From Plasmodium coatneyi (lineage: Eukaryota; Apicomplexa; Aconoidasida; Haemosporida; Plasmodiidae): 64,000 nucleotides of DNA. A program made the position numbers and the translations under genes. This document shows, piece by piece, positions 23,476 through 34,576 of this stretch. The stretch is from the NCBI RefSeq assembly GCF_001680005.1, contig NC_033556.1, positions 868,001-932,000 on the forward strand, read 5' to 3'. How positions within the stretch are numbered: the first letter of the stretch is position 1; each line of letters starts with the position of its first letter. Under the pieces are notes generated by a model. The model had not been told where the DNA came from. It saw only the letters and a program-made list of their open reading frames with translations, and ran no database searches.

Positions 23476-25233
23476 TTAAAACAGGAAAGTTTGAATCGCT
23501 TTCTTCTTCAGCAGATTATCAGTTTGCTCGCGATGGAGCTCAAACAACTCATTCAGTGAGACGAACTTTTCGACACTCAACAAATTATCCTTCACGTATT
23601 TGCCGTTAATCTTTTTAACGATAATTTTGTCGTGAACCAAACTTAGAACAACTTCCGTCCTCCCGAAGGTGTAAACACCTCTTCGGCTTTTCTTCCAGCC
23701 TATTTGGCTATTATGCGTGTTGTGCCAATCTTTCAGTTTTTTATCGATAGGGTCAGAACTGTTGGTGACATAAAACTTTTTGGGCTTCCCTAAACGTATA
23801 TTTACATACGTTTTGGGATTTCTAAAGCAGGTGGATGGTTCGAGGTTCTTCAAGGGAGTGTCACTGTGTTCTTTTTTTTTAGCTAGAAGGGTTCTCTTCA
23901 ATGGAGAAGCCTTTTTCACCTGTCTCTTGACCCCGTCAGGTGAGTTATGATTATCTCCTCCGTGCTCACTCTGTCTATGCCCACCTGGTCCATTTTCTTC
24001 CTTCCTCTCCAATGCACTAATTTTGTCCGACCCATTATTCAGTGCACTATTAACGCTCCTTCCTTTATATACCGCCTTTCTATTCACCCCATCTTGATGC
24101 TTCCCGCTTAATTGTAAGTGATAACCGTGTTCGTGATCACCACGTGCGTCGCTCACCCCCCCTTCGTTCGTTTTTCCGTAAGGCGTGAAATTATTGGCAT
24201 CATATAACTCATTAAAAAAGGAGTCGTCGTTATTATTTTCCGCGTCGTGTTCGCCAGCAAATTCGTCTCTCACGTCTTCGTTCCTTCCAAAGCTGAAGTC
24301 GCTCTCTATGTCGTTCTGTCCATTCCTGAGGCTGCTATTATCTCCGAAGTTGTAGCGGCTCCCCCCGCTGGCATTCCCATCATCACTGCTGGACACCATG
24401 GAGGAGGAAATAATTTTTTGATAATCGGGGGTAGAGTTAACAATGCCTTGAGACGAATTGTCTAGCAATAACTTCAACTGCTTTGCCTCCTTCTCTAAAA
24501 GATCCTTGTCCTTATTAGGCACAACCGTAACTGTCAAGCTTTTAGGTTTGTCCTCAGGGATTAGGTAAGACGGCAGTCCATATAAGTTTTTTCTTTCACT
24601 GTTTAACTGTAGGGGCAAAAACTTGTTCGTAGGTTGCTGCATTTGTTTGGGCAAATACTTGGGTGGCTGGAAAAAGGGGGATGTCGATCCAAGGGGGAAT
24701 GGATTATTTCCTAGAGGGTCCTTTACTCCGTCGTTGTTTTTGCTTAGAGGCTGAATGTACGTGCCTATGATTTGGGGCAGCCCCAGTTCATACAGGTGTT
24801 TTACGTTTTTGTGCTCTGGTCCCGTCTGATGGGGTTGTTGCGGGTACAGCGCCTGTTGCGAGTGGTGCGGTTGCCACGTTTGCTGTTGCTGCTGCGAGAG
24901 GGGGTGCAGCTCGGCGCCCTTGGCCCTTCTACTATTCCTCATTATGGCACTCGTCTCCTTGCACAGGTTTTCCAAATTTAAGGATGGCTTCACGGGCTTG
25001 GGTAGGATGTGCTGAATGTTCTTGTTCAGGTCTAGCATTTCCAAGTGGCTAGCATCTAAATATTCATACTTGTTATTTTTTACGCCTCCATATGGCTCCT
25101 TCATTTTTCTTTGGTTATTTAGGCTAGCTCCATACCCCTCCTTTTCATTATTAGGTTTTCCTACTCGGGCAGCGGGACCTCTTGGGAACATGAAGTGCCC
25201 CCCGGGGAAGTTTACTGGATGCGCGGCCTTCAT
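23476..25233 (-). CDS. Plasmodium protein of unknown function, 585 aa
   Basis: Single-exon minus-strand ORF of 585 codons. The N-terminal ~470 residues are low complexity: Pro/Gln/His-rich with a Q5 run near residues 114-118 and a region rich in Asn, Asp and Gly. The C-terminal ~110 residues are unbiased and look like a folded domain, with IRLGKPKKFYVTNSSDP, a Trp pair (DWHNTHNSQIGWKKSRRG), then GRTEVVLSLVHDKIIVKKI and a charged terminal helix. There is no signal peptide or membrane segment. The start ATG at 25233 is the first in frame and is followed at once by ordinary coding sequence. I do not recognise the domain. The gene is divergent from the hydrolase gene at 27914. Confidence 0.82.
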   Translation of the reverse strand: MKAAHPVNFPGGHFMFPRGPAARVGKPNNEKEGYGASLNNQRKMKEPYGGVKNNKYEYLDASHLEMLDLNKNIQHILPKPVKPSLNLENLCKETSAIMRNSRRAKGAELHPLSQQQQQTWQPHHSQQALYPQQPHQTGPEHKNVKHLYELGLPQIIGTYIQPLSKNNDGVKDPLGNNPFPLGSTSPFFQPPKYLPKQMQQPTNKFLPLQLNSERKNLYGLPSYLIPEDKPKSLTVTVVPNKDKDLLEKEAKQLKLLLDNSSQGIVNSTPDYQKIISSSMVSSSDDGNASGGSRYNFGDNSSLRNGQNDIESDFSFGRNEDVRDEFAGEHDAENNNDDSFFNELYDANNFTPYGKTNEGGVSDARGDHEHGYHLQLSGKHQDGVNRKAVYKGRSVNSALNNGSDKISALERKEENGPGGHRQSEHGGDNHNSPDGVKRQVKKASPLKRTLLAKKKEHSDTPLKNLEPSTCFRNPKTYVNIRLGKPKKFYVTNSSDPIDKKLKDWHNTHNSQIGWKKSRRGVYTFGRTEVVLSLVHDKIIVKKINGKYVKDNLLSVEKFVSLNELFELHREQTDNLLKKKAIQTFLF

Positions 25234-27913
25234 ACTAGAGTGAGTTTTGTTTGCTTTTTTGCTTGGGTGGTTTGAATGTCAGCTTTGCTGGGGTTGCTTC
25301 TCATTCGAGTACACCTTAGTGAGTTTTTTTTTTTTTTGAAAGTAGTGACAGTTTTGTGTGCGTCTATCTATCTCTCTGTCTATGTAGAAAGGTACATGCA
25401 TAACGTGCGTGTGGACGCGTGCAAGGTTATGTGAGCATATGCTGCGCTTCCCTTTTGCGACTTGGGTTTAGTCCGAAGAACACTCCCGTCCTGATGAAAC
25501 TCTTTCGGTACACTGCTATGCTACCGTTCAACAATACGAATATTCAACACTGTGGCCGTTTGCAAAGTTAATGTGTACTCGTTTTTGTTTTCACTTAATT
25601 TAATTATTGTGCAGAGTGTAATTCAAAAGAGGCCTCCAATAAACAAACTTATGGGGCATCTTCAAAATAGAAATAAAAAGGGAAAGAAGTAGGTTGCTTG
25701 TGTGTACACTGCGAGGAAAGGGAACAAAACAAAAATTCACAGAAAAAAAATGCACTGCGCTCAAGCGTTTGTGCAAAACAAATGGCAATATGCTGTTGTG
25801 CAGATCATCCCCTGCAGAATGTTCCAGCGCTAACTAAAACAAAAAGACCCGTTCGAGTTAATCTTAAAAATATTTTTTGAAGACTTATTTTTTCAATCAC
25901 GTTAAAGGGACGAAAAATGCGTACGTGTCTGTGCACGTTACTGGTACTGCGGAAGGCAAACATTGTAGGAATTTTAGTTCCACTTTACGTGCAAAAAAAA
26001 AAAAAAAAAAAAAAAAAAAGAAGCAACAAGCGTAAGTGCATGTTGTAGAAATATTTTGCACATTCAAAAATTGCACACACAATTTTGTAAAAAAGAAGAA
26101 AAACATTGTGGCCTTTTCTTTAGGACATTCTCACAGTTTAAGATTTCACTCCTTAAAATTGGAACGGCTTTTTCCAGTTTTCAAATGTACTCGTGTACAA
26201 CATGCATATGTGCGCTCGCATATGTATTCCGCTTGTTTTCCATTTTTGCAAAACGCACAAGCAGAACGTTGACGTTGCACACACCACGTGGGATTGTTGT
26301 TGAGAAGTGCTAGGAAGAAATGCTGTGATGGTAGTTTTTTTTTTTTTTTTTTAACATGAAAATAGCTGTTTTTTTGCTAACATGAAAATGGCTGTTTTTT
26401 TGACAAAATTAAAATATGTCTTTCCCTTCCTTTTTTCTTAAAAGACAACGAATTGAGCAACGTTTTGGCTTCCTGCTACCGCGGCGTGCTGTTTTACCTG
26501 CACATGTCATATTTTTCACAAAAATGTCATGAACGAGTCATGTAATTTTTGAAAAAAAAAAAAAAATGGCTTGTTCCTATTGGCATATTTATGCACACCC
26601 TCTCTGCGTGCTGGTCTGGCTACCTCGGTTGCAACGTTGAGAAGAGAAATTCCCCACACCTTTGAATACGGACACAGTCACAACACTAATGTGGCTTTTT
26701 ATCAATTCAGTTTCGAAAGGGATAAAAAGGAAGAGCAAACTAAGGGAAGTTTTAAAAAGTACAAACCGAAAGGAAGAAGGACGTTCAGAAAAGGGATCAT
26801 CCCTTTGTATATATTTTGGTATTGCCTAACAAAATGGGTAACTTTTTTCACTTTTCTTAACTTTGAAATAAATGGGAGATACAAATTAAATTCGAAAATT
26901 ATCTTCTTCGAGTCGTAAGTGTGCAGGGATGGTGAAAATTTTCCGAAAATTGTATTCCACCTGTAACTACTGCTTGCAGTTGGAAGAATGCTGCAGTTAT
27001 GCGTGAAGTTGTGTACACATTTGTTTTGCTTTTCTTTCCGTTTTGTTCCCTTTTTTTCGTTTTTATTTTTTCCCCATTTTTACACGTTAATAAATGCGCT
27101 CGTGAGGTTTTAAGAAGAACGTCAATCCGATGTTATCACAGAGGGTGTGCCACACGGCTTGTGCTTATTTGCACATATCTTTAATTTTTTCTTTGTGTAT
27201 ACATATATGCATGTACCAGTGTAGTATTCACTGGATGCACAAAAAATTTCTCGATCCGACGCATACAAATACATAACAGTTCGAACAAAATGGGAATTTC
27301 TCATCGTTGCGGAGAACATGGTACTTCTATTTCTCGTACCTGTTTTAAGATTTAGAATGCCATGTTTTTTCTTCAAGCTGCACACAAAAGGGTTTCCCCG
27401 ACGCAGGTGCAACTTTACTCTAGCTTTTCATAACTTTTTAAAAATCGAATGTTTTCTTGTTAGAACGGTAGGAAGTCCACTTTTTCCGTTACTAAGTGTA
27501 TATATATACATTTTAACACCTCGGTGATTCGCAAGTGGAGGTATTCTACCATATTTCTGGGCCAAGATTAACGGCATAACACCTGTGCAGCTTATGGCAG
27601 TGTTGGCTTGGTGTCCAGCGCTCATTATGTAGCATCTAGATGTACGCGCGCAAGAAAGTTGGTACATACCTGCGTGCATACATATGTGGGTAGGTAGATA
27701 CATGTGCATGCATAGGTATGCTTACTTCCCCACGCATCTACCCCGTTGACTATGAGCACTTCGAAGTAACTATGGGCGGAATGCAAAAGGGACTCGGGCT
27801 AGCAAAAGAAGACAGCTCTGAAGAGTAGCAACGGTATACGTGGCACAATTGTGTGCACCAGTATTTAAGACCCGGAGAGAGAAAAGGAGAGTCTTCTTCC
27901 GTTCAGTGGCATT
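25234..27913. other. intergenic region with a candidate small gene inside
   Basis: A 2.7 kb gap between divergently oriented genes. It contains long homopolymers, notably A29 near 25991-26019 and T-runs near 26335. Most frames are random-looking. The interval 26.5-27.35 kb on the plus strand has exon-like stretches listed as a separate candidate. The final ~500 bases before 27914 show nothing recognisable beyond what must be the hydrolase gene promoter and leader. Confidence 0.5.
26505..27349 (+). CDS. possible small membrane-protein gene, exons unresolved
   Basis: The clearest exon is about 26643-26910. It is open with no Met, and reads EIPHTFEYGHSHNTNVAFYQ, then a basic stretch (KKYKPKGRRTFRKG) followed by a hydrophobic segment (IIPLYIFWYCL), with a GTAAGT donor near 26916. 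A phase-compatible short first exon could start at an ATG near 26505 (MSYFSQKCHERV) with donor GTAATT. A good acceptor (ATAACAG near 27281) opens a terminal-looking exon reading NGNFSSLRRTWYFYF and ending TAA near 27349. The intermediate junctions are not resolved. Basic region plus one membrane segment would suit a mitochondrial or other membrane subunit, but no family is recognised. Confidence 0.3.
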
Positions 27914-29724
27914 ATGGGGAACATCCTGAATGGGTTTATTTTTAATAACCCCATCGAGGGGTGCTACGAAAAATTCCGCTTGGACTTTATTTTTGTTGAA
28001 ACGGAGAGCGGGGACAGAATTGCGGCCCACTTCATCAATAGGTGCGTCGCACACAGTATATATGCGCGTATATATATACATGCATACGTGTGTGCACGAT
28101 TGGACAGTTACTCTTGTCTACGGGGTGCCCTTTTTCGGCCCGACGCCAAATGCACACCCTCTTAACAACCACTTGACGCTCCCTTTGTTCCCCTTAGGAA
28201 AGCCCCACTAACCATTTTGTTCTGCCATGGCAATGGTGAGAACATCTACATGTTGTATGATTACTTTCGCGAGGCGTCCAAAGTATGGAATGTAAACGTG
28301 TTCTTGTACGATTACCCCGGTAAGCCCAAAAGACGGAGTGGGAGGTACGCATGGAAGTATGAACCTTTGATCTGCGCTGCGTACGTTTTTTTGCCATCAG
28401 TGATTACATTTTTCGCATCTTCCAAAAATTTCCCCATTTTGATACCCCCTTTTACCTTTTTATGCTCCTTCCTACATTAACTGTTCGTATTTTTTTCTGC
28501 TTCTCAAAATGGACACGCGCGCAAAAAAAAATAAAAGGATACGGAGAGAGCACCGGAACGCCCAACGAACAGAGTATGTACCAAAGTGGAAGAGCGGTGT
28601 ATGAGTAAGTCATATTTTTTTTTTTATTTTTCTAAAGTGCCCCGACTTGTACACTCATGGTTGTCGCACCGGTTAACTTGCCACGTCTTTCTTTTCACTT
28701 TTCCGGCAGCTATATGGTGAACGTCTTAAACATAAATGCAGAGAGCATTGTACTGTATGGGAAGTCCATAGGTTTGCAATATGAGAAAGCACGAAGAATG
28801 GCACTGCGTCTGTTACGCTGCAGATGGGGATGACAAAACGGAGCGAATCGCACGTGCAAACTGGAGTGTTTTTATATATATATTTTTTTTATTCCCCTTT
28901 TAGGTTCGTGCGCTGCGATCGACATAGCCATCATGAGGAAGGTAAAAGGCATAATTCTGCAGAGCGCCCTAATGTCCCTCCTGAACATTTGCTTTAAAAC
29001 GCGGTTTATCCTCCCGTTCGATTCTTTCTGCAACATAAAGAAGGTACGTCCCCCCCACCGGTCGCCCTGCTACAAGAGGTTCCACGTGAAGGACGTACAC
29101 ACATACACATGTATATATATATATATATATACGTACATATGGGTGTACATGCCGAAGGCGCCAAAACACCAAACCGATGTCCTTTTTACTTCCCCCAGAT
29201 CGGCATGGTTCCATGCTTTGCCTTTTTTATCCATGGCACTGACGACAAGATAGTCCCCTTTTATCACGGACTGGTAAAAACGGAACGGAGAAAAAAAGGG
29301 GGAAAAAATGCACAAATTGCAGTGTATGATGTGATACGTGTTATTCCTTTTTGTAACAAAGCTGGGTATATCCATCCCCTTGTATCGGCAAAATTCTGTG
29401 CGTCGTTTTGTTCCACGCGTGAAAGTCGCCACGATTAACTCGCTTCACTCATTCGCGCACTTGCGGGGTTGCTTATTTTGCCCCTTTATGCGTTGTAGAA
29501 AAGCATGTAACACAAAATTTTTTCATTTCATTTCATTTCATTTTTTTTTTTTTTTTTTTCCTTTCCCACTTGCCCTCCCGAAGAGCCTCTATGAAAAGTG
29601 CAAACTGAAAGTGCATCCCTACTGGGTTGTCGGCGGCAAGCACAATGACATCGAGTTGATTGAGACCAAAAAGTTCAACCAGGGCATCAAGTCTTTTTTG
29701 AAGTTTCTGCGTAATAATGTTTAG
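27914..29724 (+). CDS. ABHD17-like alpha/beta hydrolase (putative depalmitoylase)
   Basis: Seven exons join in frame: 27914-28041, 28198-28319, 28538-28604, 28710-28771, 28904-29043, 29199-29273 and 29584-29724, giving 244 residues; all introns are GT..AG. The protein is a compact serine hydrolase of the ABHD17/bem46 type. It has an oxyanion-loop motif FCHGNGEN, the nucleophile elbow GKSIG (Ser125), the acid in HGTDDKIVP (Asp189) and the catalytic His in GGKHNDIE (His218), each at the family position. ABHD17 enzymes remove palmitate from membrane-anchored proteins such as N-Ras. The N-terminus MGNILNG looks like an N-myristoylation signal rather than the Cys-rich palmitoylated leader of the animal proteins, so membrane attachment by myristate is inferred. 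Introns contain TATATA and T-rich tracts typical of the genus. Confidence 0.9.
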
Positions 29725-31945
29725 TCGTCCCTGAGCATGCCCCCTTAGTTTTATCTCTCCTTTTTTGTTGCACTCCATCTTATCGAAAGCGCAGCTTCGT
29801 CGCGGGTGTGTCCATATAATTCCCACGTACGCGCGATGATGTCACAACGCTGGGGGGCCCCGTTTCCCATCTATCAATTCTACATGTGCAAGTGTGCATA
29901 TAAATTGGGGACCCCCCGTGGATATACATTACAAACGGAACTAGCACACCTGGTGTGCAAATGAAAAATAAAATAAAAGCGTCACTGCGTTTTGTGTCAT
30001 GGATGAACATTAACATGTAGGTACCTGCCTATGTCGTACGCTGAAGGTGCGGTTTTCACGTTTGACATGTATGCCGCAGGGGGGGGTAGTCGCACATGTC
30101 CGTCCTCCGTTTAGGTTGCCCCTGCTCGTTTCGCATTTTTTACATTAACAACAAACCTTTGTAATGTGGATGAGCATATTACAGGGGAGGTACACACAAA
30201 AGAAAAAAAAAAAAAAAAAAAAAAAATGCGACAAGGCAAAAAGGTCGCTTTTGCCCTTCCTAAATATAACGTGCGCAGAAAAAATTAAGTGATGTTTTGC
30301 TGTGGGATGGTCCTACGCAAGGAGAGAGAAACTGCTGTTGACGTTTATCGGAAGGCAGTCACAATTCGGCACATGTTTTTCTTTTGGTGATGTTATATAT
30401 TCTGCGTTAAGTACATTTTGTGCAGAACATTTTGTGAAGAATATTTGCTGGAGCACATTTGCTAAGTTACTTTTTGCCGCTAATTTTTTTTTTCATTTAC
30501 CGCCGCCCAGCTTGCGCGCGCTCCCTCTCTGCGCTCCGCGTGAACTCCTGCACTGTAATTTTTTTTTTTAAGCGATGCGTTTGTATATACGCTGCACAAT
30601 GCAATGAGGAAACAATGGCATAACATTGCCAAGTAGTACATCCAAAGCCACCAATCAATGCAATCGCGCAAGTGAATGGCAAAGCACAGTTACATACGAA
30701 ATGTATGACCATTTGATAAATATTTTTGTATGGCCGTAATATTTTTCTCTGTATATGTTTTCATTTTGCTCCAATTTGCTTCTCTTCATTCCTTTCCGTT
30801 TTGCCTCTTCTCATTGCTTTCCGATTTGCTTCTCCTCAGTACATCCCGCCTTTTTTTTTTTTTTTTTAACTTAGTTTATATTTTACTCCCCCCGCATATA
30901 AATGAACAGAGGGAAAATAGCTATGCGTTGAAAAAAGGAGGAGGCTCTTTTTTTTTCTCGCAAAATCAGCTTCGCATAAATGCATATTTAAAAGCGAACC
31001 AGTTGATCGCACCAACTGTTGTTCCGCTTTCTTTATGTACGCATATACATTACGGGAATGTAACCCCCCGTCGTAGGTGAACATTTTGATCGCACATATG
31101 CGGCGAACATGGTTATGTACTTCCCACGCGGCGCGTTTTTATAGGCGTGGAAAGTACGCATACGATACGTGCAAAAGTGTACACACGTGCATGTATGCAC
31201 ATATAGTACATACATACACAACACGTACGCACGCACATGCGTAGCTGCAACTGTCTGCGCGGCTTGCATGGTTAAAATAAATCACCGAGCACGGTGACAT
31301 GGACGTACCATTTCGCATTGCACTTAATGACCTGTGCCATTTTTATAACCGAAAAAATTGAAGAGAGAGAAAAAAAAAAAATACACGTTCGTCTTCCATT
31401 TCGCAAAAAGTTGAAGCATTTCAAAGTAACCAACCGTTAGGAGGCACATTTACGTGTACCGAACTGTCAAGCCGATCATAAAGAAGAAGAGAGACGCATT
31501 GACGTGAATGCACACACATAGGGAAAGTATTCGTGGAGTTTAACAACACTGAATAGTAAAAAGTAAATAAAATTCACCCCCTCCATCGCGTGGCACATGT
31601 CCCAACGTGCAGTTCGTTTGACTCAAATGTGTACGCACATATGTATACCATTGACGGCTGGCTCATCGAAGTGGAAAAGCTAATAACTGTTTTTCCCCAG
31701 CGCTCCGCGAACGTATGTGTATTAAACTGTATGTAGGGATATTTGCCCAAAACAGATTTATAAAGGTATGCAACAGCTCGCGCGAATGGGTGTGTGCATG
31801 TGCACATGCATATCCATACGTATGTGCTTACAGCTGTACATGTTTCTACGTATTTTTTTTTTTTTTTTTTTGGCACAGCTAGCTATTTTAGATTATATTT
31901 TGAACGTCCACAGCTGGAAACTGGTTTAACGCTCCACAAGCAACA
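29725..31945. other. intergenic region, no gene seen
   Basis: A 2.2 kb spacer between two plus-strand genes, so it holds a 3' UTR and a promoter. It has long homopolymers (A24-type near 30202-30226, T-runs near 30855 and 31854-31871) and alternating purine-pyrimidine stretches (for example CATGTATGCACATATAGTACATACATACAC near 31190, cited by position only beyond this). Short open frames on both strands look random. Confidence 0.55.
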
Positions 31946-33292
31946 ATGAAGAAGGACATGATTACAGAGATCTTGGCATATGAACAGGACGACAGGGGAT
32001 ACGTACTGGATGGGCTGAAGGACAAAACGTTTAAAGCCATCTTGAGCAAAAATGAGAATAAAATATGCTTCGACTGCGGTAATAAAAATCCCAAATGGCT
32101 GTCTTTGACGTATGCCATATTTATTTGCCTGAACTGTTCAGGTAAACATAGACAATTGGGGACGCACATATCGTTTGTGCGATCAACAGGAATGGATAAA
32201 TTTACAGCAAAGCAGTTGGTTAGGATGTGTCTGGGTGGAAATTTAAAGGCAAGTGAATTTTTAAAAGTGAACAATCACAGTAGCATGATTGATTATTCAT
32301 CTCATGCGTGTTTGAAATATAAAATGTATTTGGACGGTCAGTTGGAGGAAGCATTGTTAACGCATGGCAGTGAAGAAAAATACCGCAATGACGGGGCGGA
32401 TCCGCATGGCGGCAATGCCAGCCAGATGAATAGCGTAACCAGCGGGAGACCTCTAATCGATTTGGTTAACGACGACGCGAGGAAGATAGAGGGTCCGAAT
32501 GAGCTTCCTAGGGGAGAAGCGAACGAGACTGGCGGTGCCTTTCCCAGTCGTGGTCAGGTCAGTGGTCATGTCAGCAGCCACATCAGCGGCCATGTCAGCC
32601 GTGGTAGCCCCAGCAGAAACCTCACACCAACACACCTGATCGAAGAAAAAATGATGTACAACAACTGCAACAAAAATTTCAAGGCCAAAAAAATAGACAT
32701 AAACTTTGATGACACGATATTTGAGCACAGCGGGAAGGGAAATCCAAGGGACGGGAGGAGTGCCCACCCCGGTGTTAGCAACGAGGCGTTTAGCATGCAT
32801 GGAGGAGGTGGCACTGCTGGTTATGGCGGTGTGCAGGGTTTCGGCAAGAATGAGAACGAAGTGGGAGGATATGACAGGAGGTATCCCGCCGGAGTGGATT
32901 TATTTTACCAAGGCGATCACGCCATGACAGGAAATAACTCCATGGGAAGTAGCAGCATTAATATTAACGGCAACAGCCATCTTAATCCAACAAGTGACTC
33001 CAAGTTAAACAAATTTAAAGACTGCAAGAGCATACGTTCGGATCAGTACTTCTATGATGAGAGGCACCAAAATGATGACGACGTGATACGGAATGTACAT
33101 ATAACGAATAGCATTTCGTCTGACCAATATTTTAATAGAAATGTTAATAACAGGAAGGGGGGGTGGAATTTGGATGAACAGACGATTCAGAATTTGCAGG
33201 GCCTCAAGGTGACTGCACGGGAGGGCCTATCCAATATCGTTGCGGCTGGGAATGAAGTATTTCTGAAGGCCAAGGAGTGGTTCAACAATTAG
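31946..33292 (+). CDS. ADP-ribosylation factor GTPase-activating protein (ArfGAP1/3-type)
   Basis: Single-exon 448-codon ORF. The N-terminal ~130 residues are a classic ArfGAP domain with a CX2CX16CX2C zinc finger (Cys41, Cys44, Cys61, Cys64) and the conserved arginine finger Arg69 in KHRQLGTHISFVRS, followed by the MDKF and NHSS-type blocks of the family. The domain stimulates GTP hydrolysis by Arf1 on Golgi membranes and so drives COPI coat cycling. The remainder is low complexity (Gly/Asn/His/Ser), including a degenerate GHVS repeat near residues 200-212, and ends with a possible amphipathic helix (LSNIVAAGNEVFLKAKEWF) that could act like the lipid-packing/ArfGAP1-type tail. Two near-identical SDQYF motifs occur in the tail (about residues 366-394). 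Arf GTPase itself is not in this window. Confidence 0.93.
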   Translation: MKKDMITEILAYEQDDRGYVLDGLKDKTFKAILSKNENKICFDCGNKNPKWLSLTYAIFICLNCSGKHRQLGTHISFVRSTGMDKFTAKQLVRMCLGGNLKASEFLKVNNHSSMIDYSSHACLKYKMYLDGQLEEALLTHGSEEKYRNDGADPHGGNASQMNSVTSGRPLIDLVNDDARKIEGPNELPRGEANETGGAFPSRGQVSGHVSSHISGHVSRGSPSRNLTPTHLIEEKMMYNNCNKNFKAKKIDINFDDTIFEHSGKGNPRDGRSAHPGVSNEAFSMHGGGGTAGYGGVQGFGKNENEVGGYDRRYPAGVDLFYQGDHAMTGNNSMGSSSININGNSHLNPTSDSKLNKFKDCKSIRSDQYFYDERHQNDDDVIRNVHITNSISSDQYFNRNVNNRKGGWNLDEQTIQNLQGLKVTAREGLSNIVAAGNEVFLKAKEWFNN

Positions 33293-33854
33293 TACCCACA
33301 CTGATTGCCAGGGCGAGGCATGAACAAAAGGGTTACTTCCATACAACTTGGGCATGTGCAGTACGAATCTCCAATTGCGTAACACTCTCCTCTCTCCTGT
33401 GTGTGATTTTTTTTTAAATTTAATTTTTAAGGCAACGGGGTGTGTGAGAGCGAGGGCACGTGAAGGAATACGCCCCTACCGCAGAGATCATTTCACTTTC
33501 CCCCCGTGTGCCCTTTTTTTTGTACAATCCCGAACCGGCGCTCCGTGTGGCACCACGTGACCGCATTGGTTCCTTTTTTATGTGTGTGTCCTTAACATAA
33601 GATAAAGCGTTAGCTGAACTTTGACTGCTCCTTTTTCTATTTATACGTTAAAAAAGTGTTTGCAATTGCGTCTTTAGAAGCGCACCAGGGGGGTGTCACC
33701 GCTTCAAAATAAAAAAAAAAAAAAGACAACATAACGTAACGCGGCGAAGCCAAGTTAGGAACAAAAAACAAAAGGGATGATTTTCCCTTTATCCGCGCGG
33801 CGTAAAACTGTCTGCGTAGAGAAGTGGGTGCTGTGACCCCACCCCAGCAGGACC
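33293..33854. other. convergent intergenic region
   Basis: Short spacer between the 3' ends of a plus-strand and a minus-strand gene, presumably both 3' UTRs. It contains an A14 tract near 33710 and scattered T-runs. No gene is visible. Confidence 0.6.
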
Positions 33855-34576
33855 TTACAATTCCCCGCATTCAACAATATTAATGGGAATTTTTGGCTTA
33901 TAAATATACGGCGTGACGGAAACGTTTTCAATTTTTTTGAGCAAAATTAAAGAATCGCTATCTATGATTCTTCCAAAAACGACATTCTTCCCGTCAAGCC
34001 ATTCACATTTCTTCGTGGTAATAAAAAACTGACACCCATTTGTATTGGGCCCACTATTAGCCATGCTGAGTAATCCCTCCTTATCATGTTTTATGTCAAA
34101 ATTCTCGTCTTCAAAATTTTCCCCATAAATACTTAAGCTGCCACTTCCATTGTAGTTCACAAAATCCCCCCCTGAATCATGAACTCTTTTATCACTCTAT
34201 GGAATGTGGTGTTTTTGTATCCCACGGGGAGGTTATTTACTTTATATTCTCCTGTGCAGAACTGTCTAAAATTTTCGCTTGTTTTTGGGACAATGTTTTG
34301 GAACAGCTCGAATTTAAATTTGCCCAAAAAATGGTTGCCCAGATTTATGTCCATAAATACCACTGGGTTGGATGCGTTAGTTAGTAGGTTGGATAGGTAA
34401 TACGGGATGATTGTATTTTCGTCTGCTTCTTCGATGATTAATTGGTCGACTTGCTTCCCTTTGCTGCGTTTGTTTGACGGTCGCTCGGGTTGGTCCTCCT
34501 CCCGGTTGGGGCTTTCCCCTTTTTGGTCATCCCTATCTGGGCTCCCCCCAATCGGGTCATCTCCGCTGCCTTTCAT
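33855..34576 (-). CDS. PPIH: cyclophilin H-type peptidyl-prolyl isomerase, frameshifted at a G7 run
   Basis: Two minus-strand frames (34576-34157 and 34160-33855) make one 240-residue cyclophilin if one G is restored to the G7 run (C7 on the plus strand, 34166-34172). The break falls inside the invariant FMIQGGDF motif, and with eight Gs that motif reads correctly through to NYNGSGS. Catalytic Arg is present in FHRVIKEF, along with the FFIT Phe and the Trp of CEWLDGKNVVFG needed for cyclosporin binding. The ENFRQFCTGEYK and YKNTTFHRV blocks and the KPKIPINIVECGEL end match PPIH (USA-CyP), the U4/U6-U5 snRNP cyclophilin acting in the spliceosome. An acidic/basic N-terminal extension of about 65 residues is added. 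The gap is likely a sequencing error. The exact PPIH orthology, versus another nuclear cyclophilin, is likely but not certain. Confidence 0.88.
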
